Assembly (NCBI RefSeq): GCF_030272615.1
Contig: NW_026729140.1
Span: 62,001-126,000, forward strand
Direction: 5' to 3'
DNA from: Cryptomeria japonica
Taxonomy: Eukaryota; Streptophyta; Pinopsida; Cupressales; Cupressaceae
DNA: 64,000 nt
Shown: positions 1-9,710 of the stretch, one piece after another
Position numbering within the stretch: the first letter of the stretch is position 1
Layout of the letters: each line of letters starts with the position of its first letter
Translations under genes and position numbers: made by a program
Notes under the pieces: generated by a model
Database searches by the model: none
Told to the model about the DNA's origin: nothing
The model's input: the letters and a program-made list of their open reading frames with translations, nothing else

Positions 1-33
1 TTTTTGTCAAATGAGAATATATTGGCACTATAT

Positions 34-1243
34 GGGTGGGTGCAAGAAGTGGGGTCCCAATTCTGTGGAAGTCTGGGAGCAAAAAAGTTTGCCGCTAGAA
101 ACGAGTGCTTGTTTTTTTAGAAATGGGCACCCGTTTAGCTTCAGAGCCCCAACCCATAAAAATAAAATGGGTGCACGTTTTGAAAAATGGGTGCTCGTTT
201 AGGATTGGACCACCGTAGACAAATGGGTGCATGATTTTTAAAAATGGGCACACGTTTCTAAAAACGGGTACCCGTTTCTAAAAATGGGCACATGTTTCTT
301 AAAGTGCTATAAATTTCAAAACAAGTGCCCGTTTTTTGAATCTTAAATAATGGGTGCCCGTTTCATAAAAGATGGAGCGGGAAACACACCGATGCCTCGG
401 TTTTGGCTTCGGGTTAGGCTGGGTGGGACCAAGCCTATGCTTGGACCTCCAAAAAAATGGCTAAAGCATTGGAATATCAGATTTCTGCCTTGCCATAATT
501 TTTTGAAGGTCTTCCTGATCGTATTTTTTAATGAAACAAAAACCCATTAGAGTTCTCACTGTCCTAATTTTAAAAATGTAAATTTCATAGTGATATGATT
601 AGTTTTACTATTTTTGCATTGTTTATTAATCAAAAGTGATACCTAAATGTAAAATAGTGAAGTTTAGTAAAACTTTAATAACTTTTTTGTTTTTTAGGTT
701 TTTTTTGAAAATAAATTATATGACATCAATCTTCATACAATTATTTTGAAGATTAAAAAATAAAAATAAAAAATATGAAATTTTCATCAAATTATGGTGG
801 TCGTACACCAAATGTTTTGAAAATGTCCTTTATAGTCAATTAAAAATTAATTTAAAAAAAAAATTCTATAAAAAAATAAGAAAAAATATTCTCATCAATA
901 TTTGGTGTATTAGGTATCTTTTCCCAGAAGGATTTGCAAACCTTATTTTATTTACGTCAAAATATGGTGGTCGTACACGTGTGGTATGGTCCTTTAACGG
1001 GCATTTTGAAAAAGTGGTTTTTAAATATGCCTCTTAAAAAGAAATTTCTACCATGTGGGTATTGAAATAATTTACATATTTGAAAATTAGACTCCGGGCA
1101 CTACATTTTCTATTACTAAAGTTTTTTTAGATTCAAACTCTAAGTACCTCAAATTTTGACATCAATCGACAAAAAAATTGAAAAATAGGGAAAACACTTC
1201 AACTTTTTGCCCAAAAGTGGGACTCAACTTCTTGCACCCACCC
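34..1243. mobile_element. Non-autonomous TIR DNA transposon (copy 1)
   Basis: The element is bounded by terminal inverted repeats. The left end reads GGGTGGGTGCAAGAAGT and the right end carries its perfect 17-bp complement; similarity continues to about 30 bp with mismatches. Paralogous empty sites at about 19284-19300 and 62840-62856 read ...CACTATATGAGTCAC..., matching the two flanks joined once. The duplicated target is therefore at most 4 bp (ATAT); TA or TAT fit equally because the TIR ends are palindromic with the flank. No transposase frame is visible in 1210 bp. The subterminal zone holds many short repeats, and a 16-bp motif recurs at 793-808 and 963-978. The superfamily is undecided; Tc1/mariner-like or Harbinger-like would fit the short target site. 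Confidence 0.8.
121..363. repeat. Subterminal short-repeat array in TIR element (copy 1)
   Basis: About nine imperfect copies of a motif near AAATGGGYRCNCGTTT lie at 15-50 bp spacing, for example at 121, 167, 186, 241, 263, 281 and 348. The GGGTGC core matches part of the terminal repeat. Arrays of this kind next to one end are typical transposase-binding regions of CACTA, hAT and similar elements; that role is inferred here. Confidence 0.7.
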
Positions 1244-2205
1244 ATATGAGTCACTATAAATATATAATAATAAAATAAAATTTGTTTACAATAGAATTCA
1301 AGCAATCCTTCAAATTTCATGGGCGGTCTTAACATAAATCTCCTTCCAAGATAATTTTACATCCATAGAATTCAAGCAATCCTTCAAATTTCATGGGCAG
1401 TCTTAACATAAATCTCTAAGTTTAGGTCTAAAAGGGTTCCATCCATAGATTATTTGAACCAAAGTTCCATTTTTCAAAAAAATGTAAAAATCACATAATA
1501 AAATGTATTTTCAATGAACAAATGCTTCCTTTTCATGGCTTGACCTTTCTTAAATAAATTCCATTTCAAATGAGATAACTCTTTGAATTTTCTCAATTAT
1601 TCTTTAAAATCATTTCTCATTGAAAATAAACTTCTATATTTTATAATTATATTATTTCATATTTTGATATTTTAATTTTTCTTATTTTATATTTTAACTT
1701 TACCTGAAACCATTTATAAATAAAATTTTTGAATATTTTACATATGTCTTGATTTAATTTCAAAGATCTATCATTATATTTCTTCTAGTTTTTGAAGTTT
1801 TTCAATTTTAGAGTAGAAATAACAGATTTTCTTAAAAATTAAAACAATATTTAAGTAACAAGCATGCATTAAAATTACAACACGTATATAATTGATGAAA
1901 CTTTGGATATGATCCAAGCCAGAGCATGCGCTTAAAATCTCATTAATGTATAATCATATATCGACATATATATTGACACTATATTTCGGGACCAATTAAT
2001 GTACCATTCATGAATCATATTTAATATTTGATCAAATTGAATATACAAATTCTTGATTTCCGAATATGCAAATTAAATATCAGGCAATCAAGATAGATGA
2101 AAGTGATCCGCTTTATAAAATATCAGTGATTAGTGGACAGGGATTAGAAAAGATGAAAATCTTAATTTGGTGCTTGGATCGAAAATAATTGTATGAAGCC
2201 TTGTT
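1244..2205. other. Non-coding spacer between TIR element and peptide gene A
   Basis: AT-rich sequence without a convincing gene. A 52-bp segment is duplicated in tandem at 1291-1342 and 1365-1416 (period 74, one mismatch seen). Compared with the paralogous region 19320-19617, about 700 bp between roughly 1470 and 2150 is extra material of unknown origin. The last 60 bases before 2206 are the gene's 3' flank and match the same position in the other family members. Confidence 0.7.
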
Positions 2206-2412
2206 TTATGTTTTGCAGCAACTTGGATCTGGAATGTTGCCTGCACAGTTTGGACACGATTTTAACATCTCCAGAATTTCAACCAGATTATCGACGCCTG
2301 CGATTGTATTCAGTTTTTCCTTGAGTATTGGACGAGCAGAAACAGCCAGGGAAAACATAACGTTGAGCACAAGCAACACTGCAATAAGTTTAAGAAGCAT
2401 CGATCTCGCCAT
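2206..2412 (-). CDS. Secreted cysteine-containing small peptide, gene A
   Basis: Encodes 68 residues. Residues 1-26 form a classic signal peptide (basic MARS start, LLKLIAVLLVLNVMF core, likely cleavage after AVSA), leaving a mature peptide of about 42 residues destined for the secretory pathway. The mature part starts RPILKEKLNT and ends in a four-cysteine tail of pattern C-x2-C-x8-C-C (CPNC...SCC). No intron is apparent. I do not recognise the family; an apoplastic signalling or defence peptide is possible but unproven. The start codon is supported by four paralogues sharing the CAGTTAGTATGGC-type context and by a TATA box 190 bp upstream. At nucleotide level it is nearly identical to gene B except for one Lys/Arg change near the C terminus, although by position in the duplication its counterpart is the more diverged gene D. 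Confidence 0.8.
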   Translation of the reverse strand: MARSMLLKLIAVLLVLNVMFSLAVSARPILKEKLNTIAGVDNLVEILEMLKSCPNCAGNIPDPSCCKT

Positions 2413-2427
2413 ACTAACCGCCTGAAC

Positions 2428-2572
2428 GAATCTTAACTAGACAAGCGCTTTTCTTTTACAATTGAAGAAAGGAAAGCTGGGTGAATATCTTGCGTGATAC
2501 AGAGCAAAGATCGTGAATCTTAACTAGACAAGCGCTTTTCTTTTACAATTGAAGGAGGGAAAGCTGGGTGAA
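2428..2572 (-). repeat. Duplicated 5' leader of gene A
   Basis: A 58-59 bp leader segment occurs twice, at 2428-2486 and 2515-2572, separated by 28 bp containing GTGATACAGAGCAAAGATCG. Genes B and E have the segment once. The spacer resembles part of gene D's leader, so gene A's leader looks like a mosaic of a B-type and a D-type sequence. Confidence 0.75.
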
Positions 2573-2598
2573 TGGATATAGATAATGGAAGTATATCG

Positions 2599-2607
2599 TA
2601 TTTATAG
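2599..2607 (-). promoter_or_regulatory. TATA box of peptide gene A
   Basis: Reads CTATAAATA on the minus strand, inside a block conserved upstream of genes A, B, D and E. It lies about 190 bp before the start codon; the extra distance compared with gene B (100 bp) comes from a duplicated leader segment. Confidence 0.75.
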
Positions 2608-2788
2608 AGACAGACAACGGAGTGCAAGGGTTTGAATGGTTCAATATTCAAATTCGCTCAAGAAAGGTGATATTCAAAGTAAAACAATGACGCGTTGAAG
2701 AGGCAAACAAGGCAAAAGGACTTTTCTGGTCTTCAAATATTATTTTATTAAGCAAGAGTGGCTTTTCTTGGACCAAATATTAAAAAGA

Positions 2789-3726
2789 TCTATTCAAGTT
2801 TCAGAGGTTGTGCTTTAGAAGATAAAAAGATAGAAGTGTTAAGAGTATACATTATGCTAGTTTGGTGACTGTGTTGAAGTTTATATTGGATACATCAAAG
2901 AGGGAGAGTGTGGGTCAATTGTACAAATCATGTGAAGGTAAATTGAGGCTAATTGAGTTCATGTTGGGAAACACATAGAATATTATTAGTCCTAACGTGA
3001 TGTGTTATCTTTAGGATCGATCCAACTACATGTTTCATGAATTTTGAATTAAGTACTTTATCTTAAAAATAATGTAAAATAAGTTTAGGATGACATGTAC
3101 ATGAAACTAGTAAACTAGAATGCATGCACACACATGTGTGTGCATGCGCACATGTGTGTGTGTGTGTGTGTGTTTGTGTGTGCACGTAATTTCATTCAAA
3201 TGTGTGGTTATAATATGATTGAACTATCTATGAAGGGAAGAAGAAGGTGGTGAATGAATATGAATTGTGAAGTGTTCAAACTGCCATGAAAAATCCCATG
3301 AGAGTATTACGAAGCAGATCAGATTAGTGAAGCAATGTAAATTAAATTTGTAAGGTCTACTTTAAAAAAAAAATCGCTATACAATCTTTTTATTTTAGGT
3401 TGACATCTCATAACTTGAGTTGGTACTTAGTTTCTCAAATTAGGGGATTGGTGTTTCATGTGGTTTGATTCCCATAAAACTATTGTAACTTATTTATTAT
3501 TTTTTGGGGCTAGATTTGGAGAGTAGATATAAGTAGATATTCTCATAGTGGGTTTTTCCTTTTGGGTTTCCATATAAATTTGGTGTTCTTATGTGTTGAT
3601 GTGTGGATACGTTTTACATAATTCTCTAAATGTTGTCATATGAAGCAATAATGATGTTGCAATAGTAATTGAAGTTAAAAATAGGTACATATTGTTCACC
3701 CCCCTCTCAGTATATTTCTCTATATA
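2789..3726 (+). repeat. LTR-like dispersed repeat, partial copy upstream of gene A
   Basis: Matches the right part of the repeat at 17933-19121 and 42141-43384, joining it abruptly after the shared gene flank ...GGACCAAATATTAAAAA at about 2788. It contains the string TTCACCCCCCTCTCAG near its end, a feature often seen at the 3' end of plant copia LTRs. In copy 2 of the duplication this place holds unrelated sequence, so the segment marks a recombination junction. Confidence 0.7.
3120..3172. repeat. Alternating purine-pyrimidine tract with perfect 26-bp palindrome and (TG)n
   Basis: About 53 bp alternate purine and pyrimidine without a break. Bases 3122-3147 form a perfect palindrome (GCATGCACACACA and its complement), followed by a (TG)n run. 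The sequence could adopt Z-DNA or a cruciform. It is present in copy 1 only; paralogous LTR-like repeats have just a short TG run. Confidence 0.85.
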
Positions 3727-4097
3727 AAATAAAGGAACCATATAATTCCAATATTTAATTATTTCTGGGATAATTATTCCCTACTCTGAATAGATAGACA
3801 AACAACTTGATCATTGGGCTACCAATTGAATCACAATAATTGGATGATGAATAATTTATTTAGAATTATTAGGCAAATGAGAATTAATTGGCAATATATG
3901 AGTCACTTGAAATATATAATAATAAAACAAGATTTATTTACTATAAGATATATTTAAGAAATCATTCAAATTCCATGGGCATGCTTAACATAAACCTCCT
4001 TCCAAGCTAATAATCAATTTTTTTGATAAACAATAAAAGTTATAAAGTTGAAATCCTTATCAATATTAGTTAGAAAGTTAAATCTATACAATGGTTA

Positions 4098-5627
4098 CTA
4101 TGAAGTAATTCCATCCTCACCTAATAAATAGTGCCTAGAGTTTTCACTTTGCCAAATTAATTATACCTACTTGTCTTTGAAGGCTTATTAGGTTTCATGT
4201 ATAAGAAATATGACCCTAATGCTTAGGAGATTAAATATTTGAGGGTGAAAGTTTTGCTTGCTATTAATGATGAATTAATTAGTATTTTCTTTGGCTTAAA
4301 ACTTGATGTCACCTAAAAAGTAACCTTTTTAAGCTTTCGCATTGAGTATCATCAGGATATATATAATTATAGAGTCTAGGGCTAAGAAGAAGTAAAGGAT
4401 GTTGGATCCTTCTACAAGAAATGAATTACATCCCTTTGAAATTGAAAAATCATGGTATATTTCATATGGAACTATTAAACATTATGTTACTTTATGGGAA
4501 TGCACTATAAGCAAAAGATCCACATAGGCCTGACGATGACTACTCTAGATATTAAAATCAAATGTCTAAATAGATTACTTAGTATATATAATAGTTATAA
4601 ATAGATTAAAAAATATATTATAGATTTCTAAAGAAATGAACCTCCTCCCACCATCAAATACTATTCCACCCTTTACCAAATTTTATTTCATGTCTTCTAA
4701 AAAACAAATGGCTAAGAATTTAAGTGTAGATGATCCCTACAGGACATGTTGTGCCTATCTAGTGTGGACTATGTCATTGGACATATATAATTTATCTTTT
4801 GTTAACTATAGTATTTTTAATGAATTTCTTAGTTACACCTATTTAGTGTGGACTATTTCATTGGGCATATATAATTTATCTTTTGTTAATTATAGTATTT
4901 TAATGAATTTCTTAGTTACACCTATCTTAAATAAACAAAGACTTTATAAAAGAATATCTAATTAGATAATGAGGTTCTATAGACCACTTTTTTCCCTGTA
5001 GTTCAACTATAATTGAAGTGACTATATTTATGATGATGAAAGTTTATGCTTCCTCACAAGTTGCCTCTTTTTGTATCTAACAAAATACTAGTTTTATAAA
5101 TCTTATGATGGATATATGAAGTAGTGAAGTTTCATAAGAAAGTTGATTTCCATTCTTCTCAATTCAAATTTCATTTCAATACTTGGCTATAAAAAAAAGA
5201 GGAGAAATGTTGGAGGTCTAGTCATAAGCATAAACTTATGAACAAATAAATTGATAATAAATTTCCTTACAAAATTTAAGAAAGATAGGAAAAGAGAAAA
5301 AATGGATTTCTTCAGAGGAGATAACTTCATGAGAAAGGTCAGTGATAAAAAATATAAAAGAGATTTCAATTATCTCAAAGATCTAGTGTATACACTAGAA
5401 AGACTATACAAGATGGGTCCCAGCTACAAGGCCATGATAGGTACCCATGTAAAATATCCAAATGCAAGCAAAACTATGCAATGCAATCTCTCACAAATGG
5501 AGAAAGGGAGAAAACCCAATGGGAAAAAACTCCCCCCAAAAAGAGAGATGAATGTACAAAAAAACTCTCGAAGAAGGACAAAACCTCAAAGAGGAAAAAG
5601 TCCCCCCCATAAGAGAGGAAGGAGAAG
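4098..5627. other. Non-coding tract, probably 3' non-coding part of copia relic
   Basis: No gene is supported. An 84-bp segment is duplicated in tandem at 4755-4838 and 4839-4921; this makes the small plus-strand frame there internally repetitive and it is not taken as a gene. From about 5250 to 5627 the minus strand continues directly from the copia stop codon and holds G-rich runs (around 5533 and 5600) like those next to the 3' LTR of copia elements. No matching 5' LTR was found right of 9605, so LTR limits cannot be given. Confidence 0.5.
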
Positions 5628-6196
5628 TCAGATGACCCCTCCTAATGACACATCTCGCATGCCCAAGAGACCTCGCAACTGATGAAACTTACTCTCAGTG
5701 AAAGGTTTGGTAAAGATGTTAGCAATCTGCTCTGCTGTAGGACAATACTACAAATCAATGACCTACTCCTGAATCAACTCTTGGATATGGTGCATATGGA
5801 TCTTGATGTGTTTGGTTCGCTGATGTTGGATCGGGACTTTAAGATTGCAATAGAAATTTGATTGTCACAATGTAGAACTATCGGTCATGCACTGGTGAAC
5901 CCAAACTCTGTGAGAATATGTTGAAGCCAAATGGTCTCAGTCATTGCATTAACAACTCCTCGATACTTAGCCTCAGTCGAAGAGAGAGCAATAGCATGCT
6001 TCTTCTTGCTCTGCCAACAAATGGGGCCCAAACCAAGGTGAAAGTTGTAACTTGAAGTGGACTTAAGATCATCAAGATCGCCAGCCCAATCAAAGTCTGT
6101 GTAACCAACCAAGTGAAGTCCTGTGCCTGCTGCATAGTGAATCCCATAGTGATGTGTACCCTGGATGTAATGAAGGATGTGTTTGGCGGCTTTCAA
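5628..6196 (-). pseudogene. Copia RNase H and polyprotein C terminus, copy 1
   Basis: Follows the reverse transcriptase after a one-base frameshift near 6195 (EPHDLH then LKAAKHIL). Motifs include GYTDFDWAGDLDDLKSTS, WQSKKKHAIALSSTEAKY and, after a stop near 5885, EQIANIFTKPFTESKFHQLR ending LGGVI-stop at 5628. This is the standard C terminus of copia polyproteins. Confidence 0.9.
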
Positions 6197-7110
6197 TGAA
6201 GATCATGTGGTTCCTGCATGAAGCGAGAAACCATGCCAACTGTAAATGAAATATCTGGGCATCTGTGAGTCAAGTAAATGAGACTACCCACAAGTTGACG
6301 ATACAATGTGGCATCAACTGGTGGAGAAGAACATCGAGCCTCAAGCTTAACTCCTGAAAGAAAGGGAGTCGAGGAAGGCTTAAAATCAGCCATATGAAAG
6401 TGTACAAGAAGATCAAGAGCATACTTGTGTTGCAAAAGAGTGATCCAAGAAGATGACTGTGAAATCTCTATCCTGAGAAAGTAGTGCAAAAGACCCAAGT
6501 TAGTCATAGAAAATGTGTCATGCAAAGCAGATTTGACATTGTTAATGATGGATGCGGTGCTCCCTATAATGATCAAATCTACATAGAGCACAAGTATCAA
6601 GTGTGAGTCATCTTGTAGCAAAATGTAGATATTTGGATCAAAATGACACTTGGTGAACCTTGCTGAGAGAAAATAGGAATCCATCTTGGTGTACCAAGCC
6701 CTGGGGGCCTTCTTAAGGCCATAGAGAGATTTCCTTAGTCTGAAAACCAAGGAAGTATCCTAGATGAAACCCTGTGGATGCTCCATATAAATCTCCTCAT
6801 CAAGATCCCCATGAAGAAAAATACTCTTCTCATCCATCTGATTTACAACCCAACCATGAGCTCCAACAATAGTAAGTGTCAAGCGAATGGAGTCCATCCT
6901 AGCTAGGGGCGCAAAGGTCTCAATATAGTCAACACCTGGAACCTGAGAGAAACCTTTCACAACAAGCCGAGCCTTATACTTATCCACACTACCATCTGCT
7001 GCAAACTTGGTCTAATAGGTTCACTTAGATCGAACCATCTTTCTCCCCTTACGGAGAGGGACTAAATCCCATGTGTTATTCCTTATCAATGAACTAGACT
7101 CTTCCTCCAT
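6193..7110 (-). pseudogene. Copia reverse transcriptase, copy 1
   Basis: N-terminal motifs KYKARLVVKGF and ETFAPLARMDSIRLTL lead to QMDEKSIFLHGDLDEEIYMEHPQGF, then LRKSLYGLKKAPRAWY. The active site reads LYVDLIIIG at 6574-6585, where relatives have YVDDLI: one Asp codon is missing in frame. Stops lie at the TGA near 7020 (Trp expected) and between the two halves near 6755. The product would polymerise DNA on element RNA if intact; here it is dead. Confidence 0.9.
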
Positions 7111-7452
7111 AGCTTGGTCCCGCTCAGGAACCCCTGATGCTTCTTGAAATGTTTGCGCATTAGAAGTGGTAGAAATGAATGCATGTGGAAGGTCCTGATG
7201 CTATGATCGATTCCTCCTTGTATTTGAAGGATCCCCAACAAGCGAACCCGCTGACTCAAGTGTCTGTCAAGCCCAACAAGGTCTAGGTGGAGGTGGAGAA
7301 CGAGGCTCCTCAACTGCAAGTAGACCCGATGGAGGTGTAGCCCTGCGAGTCAGAGTTGAAGGAGTCTCATCATCTGAATCACTGGCATCACTATCCACAA
7401 TGGAGGAAGGTGGAAGAGGTAGAGAGGCTAAGCTAGGAGAGTTTTCCTCAAA

Positions 7453-8181
7453 ATGAACACTCTTGTCAATAAACACCTCATGTGTCTCAGGATCCATCAA
7501 TCTGTATGCCTTAACACCCTCAGGATATCCAACAATAATACAAGGCCTACTCTAAGGTTCCAATGCCTTGCGTTTCTATGGAGGTATGCGAGCCCATGCT
7601 GGACACCCAAAGACTCTGACATGTCTCACAATTTATTTCCTACCAACCCAAGCCTCAAAAGGAGTAATACCTTGCAAATATTTGTGAGGAACCCAATTCT
7701 GGATGTATGTGGCATGATTGATAGCCTCTTCCCAAAAGACAGGATCAAGAGAATGCACATGTATCATACAACTAGCCATTTCTTTGAGAGTTCTATTATT
7801 GCACCATGCAACTCCATTCTGCTATGGAGTGTATGCAATAGAATGCTCAAGATCAATCCCCTCAAATGTACAAAAATCCTTAAGTCTTTTATTCACATAT
7901 TCCCTTCCATTATCTGTGTGAAGAATCTTGACCAGTTTCCTAGATTGCTTCTCCACATGAGTCTTGAAGTCCTGAAATTTGTCAAATACTTCACTCTTAT
8001 GAATAAGAAAGTAGACCCAAGTGAAGCGGGAGTAGTTATCAATGAAGATGAGGACATAGCGAGCCTTACTAAATGAAGGTGCTAGAAATGGACCTGCTAC
8101 ATCTCTGTGAACAAGTTGAAGAACTTCCAAATCTCTCCAAGCTTTCCCCTTATCAAACTTCTCTTTGGGATGCTTGCCCAT
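7453..8181 (-). pseudogene. Copia integrase core, copy 1
   Basis: Reads HRDVAGPF (first catalytic Asp), YSRFTWVYFL and HTDNGREYVN (second Asp). After a stop at 7822-7824 (Gln codon in relatives) it continues QNGVAWCNNRTLKEMA. The usual VAERKN motif with the catalytic Glu is replaced by AWCNN (Trp codon at 7804-7806), so the enzyme would be dead even without the stop. Downstream the typical FWEEAINHATYIQN and FGCPAWARIP segments follow. The plus-strand frame of 207 codons across this region is a shadow of it. Confidence 0.88.
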
Positions 8182-8217
8182 GGAACAACTTGAACATACA
8201 CCCTTTGAAAAACTAAG

Positions 8218-8439
8218 TCAAGGTAGACCTGTCACCATGTCTTTAGTGCTGAGTTGTTGAAGATAGTGGTAGTTTAGGTGACCAAACCACTCATGCCATA
8301 GGTTACTTTCAAAATTTGAATGAGTAAGCAAGGCCCTAGAAGGAGAACGTGGCACAAAGTGGGAGAATGAATAAAGCCTTGACTTGTCATTGACTTGTCC
8401 CACTACTACCAAGGCATCATTATCAAGTTCCTTTACCAC
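8218..8439 (-). pseudogene. Copia GAG-pre-integrase segment, copy 1
   Basis: Contains LWHEWFGHLNYHYLQQLS, the LWH..GH...L motif that supplies the two histidines of the integrase HHCC zinc finger. A stop follows GLP; the matching cysteines (CSSC) lie at about 8180-8200 just beyond it. Copy 2 has lost the Cys half through a 78-bp deletion. Confidence 0.85.
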
Positions 8440-8489
8440 AACTGAATTTGGTGTAAACTCAACCTTTTTCCCATTCCCATAGTGAGTGA

Positions 8490-8725
8490 TTTGTTAGATA
8501 GAGAGAAGGCTGGTAGACAAGTTAGGAACATAGAGAACATTCTCAAATGTTCCATCATCCATGTCAACTGAACCTTTCCCTTCAACCTCACCTTGTGTAT
8601 CATCACCTATGTAAATGTGAGGCATGTTAGATGGCTACAATGAAGAAAACTGCTCCTTTGTAGAACCCATGTGATAAGAGGCACCCGAGTCAAGTATCCA
8701 TTGCTATGAAGAACCTGTTCTAGCC
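8490..8725 (-). pseudogene. Copia aspartic protease, copy 1
   Basis: Contains WILDSGASYHM (active-site Asp-Ser-Gly at about 8682-8692), then a stretch ending LYVPNLSTSLLSI, the typical end of the copia protease. In-frame stops interrupt it, one just before QWILDSG and one after SSL. Copy 2 lacks these two stops. Confidence 0.85.
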
Positions 8726-8861
8726 ACAAATACTAGCCCTTTTCCCTTAGACTATGAGGAAGAGGAAGGAGATGAATCCTTCTTTGTGTAGGTGAATGGC
8801 AAGTTGATGTTGTTTTGCTTAAGAAGATTTGTCAACTCATCAACTTGCTTGGTGTGGCATC

Positions 8862-8916
8862 AATGCTCATCATGACCATACTTCTTGCAATATGCACAAG
8901 TTGGTTTATCTTTCTT
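8862..8916 (-). pseudogene. Copia gag zinc knuckle with internal stop, copy 1
   Basis: The minus strand reads C-A-Y-C-K-K-Y-G-H-D-E-H-stop-C, a CX2CX4HX4C nucleocapsid knuckle with a TGA where another residue, probably Trp, would stand. It follows the Lys-rich gag end and precedes the protease, as expected. Confidence 0.75.
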
Positions 8917-8985
8917 AGGTGTCATCCTCTTGGAAGAGGATGAAAAATCGCCTTGTGATGGAGATGATGATTGCCCTTTTTCTTG

Positions 8986-9605
8986 CTATGGCTTTGACTT
9001 AGATTGCTTCTTCTTCTTGTTGGAATATTTGCCTTGACCTCCTTGATTCCCTTGATTAGCCACCAAAGCCTTGAACTTTGAAGACTTGAGAAGCCCCATG
9101 TTCAACAACTTAGATTGTTCCAACATCAACATTTCTGTGAAAGCATCAAATGAAGTCATAGTGTGGGAACTCCCCACTGTCAAATGATAATTTTGGAAGC
9201 TAGAAACAAATGCTGGATATTCTGGTGTCAGCTTGTCCAACAAGTTGAATTTCAACTGAAATCCTCTTTGTCAATTCCACAATCCTTAAGCTTTTCTCTT
9301 AGCTCATTTCCTTTGGTGACATAATCTTGGATTGTATCAAAATTCTTGGCATCCAAGTTGGTGAGCTCATTGTCAATCTTGTAACCTCTGATTTCATCAA
9401 CTTGACCATCCAATTTCTGAAATATATCCCAAGCCTCTTTGATTGTAGTACACTTCTCAATATGAAAGATGAGGTCATCTGATACATACTTACGCAAAGT
9501 TCCAAGAGCCATGCAATTTTTAGTGAGCCATTCTAACTGAGCATTAGGATCAGTCTTAGGGTCTGGTGGTGCTGCCATAGTTCCATCTATGTAATGCGTG
9601 ATCAA
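8986..9605 (-). pseudogene. Copia gag (UBN2-type), copy 1
   Basis: The first segment (9252-9605) has the gag core of plant copia elements, including ALGTLRKYVSDDLIFHI, a WDIFQKL motif and a tail of charged residues (LREKLKDCGIDK). The second segment (8986-9255) continues with LKFNLLDKLTPEYPAFVSS and a basic, Gly/Gln/Lys-rich end. The two are joined by a one-base deletion near 9255. The natural start is probably the ATG at 9578 (MAAPPDPK), since the more upstream Met is preceded by leader sequence. Structural capsid role in the ancestral element; now a relic. Confidence 0.88.
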
Positions 9606-9710
9606 GTTGTGGGTGTATTAATTTGGAATAGGGAAGAATAATCCTAAAATAATTAAATATTATAATTTTATGGTTTCTATCATATGTTGTTATTCATGTA
9701 TACGAGTGTT
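9606..9710 (-). other. Copia 5' leader matching the LTR-like repeat's right flank
   Basis: Read on the minus strand, the bases before gag (GAAACCATAAAATT, then TTTAATTATTTTAGGATT, TTCTTCCCTATTCCAAATT, then ACACCCACAACTTGATCA) align with the plus-strand sequence right of the LTR-like repeats at about 19122-19215, 43385-43475 and 3727-3830. This links those repeats to this copia family. Confidence 0.7.

Larger units (their letters stand above)
5628..9605 (-). mobile_element. Degenerate Ty1/copia retrotransposon coding region (copy 1)
   Basis: On the minus strand the order is gag, zinc knuckle, protease, integrase, reverse transcriptase, RNase H, which defines Ty1/copia. It is inactive. There are two single-base frameshifts (near 9255 and 6195), several in-frame stops (mostly TAG or TGA where the family has Gln or Trp), loss of one catalytic Asp codon in the reverse transcriptase and loss of the integrase Glu. 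The same lesions occur in the second copy at 49261-53160, so inactivation came before the duplication. The polyprotein ends at 5628 with the usual copia C terminus (IFTKPF...LRGLLGMRDV). No LTR pair could be identified. Confidence 0.92.

Noticed and set aside
2189-2425. Plus-strand frames opposite peptide genes A, B, D and E
   Set aside because: Shadow frames of the minus-strand genes; the minus strand has the signal peptide, the cysteines and the TATA box.
4636-4965. 109-codon plus-strand frame (also 48269-48598)
   Set aside because: Its internal repeat is just the 84-bp DNA tandem duplication; no start context, motif or homologue recognised.
5251-5682. 143-codon basic plus-strand frame (also 48884-49315)
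   Set aside because: It lies antisense to the copia C terminus and 3' non-coding region; its Lys/Pro-rich sequence comes from purine-rich runs.
7453-8076. 207-codon plus-strand frame (also 51086-51709)
   Set aside because: It is antisense to the copia integrase and has no motif of its own.
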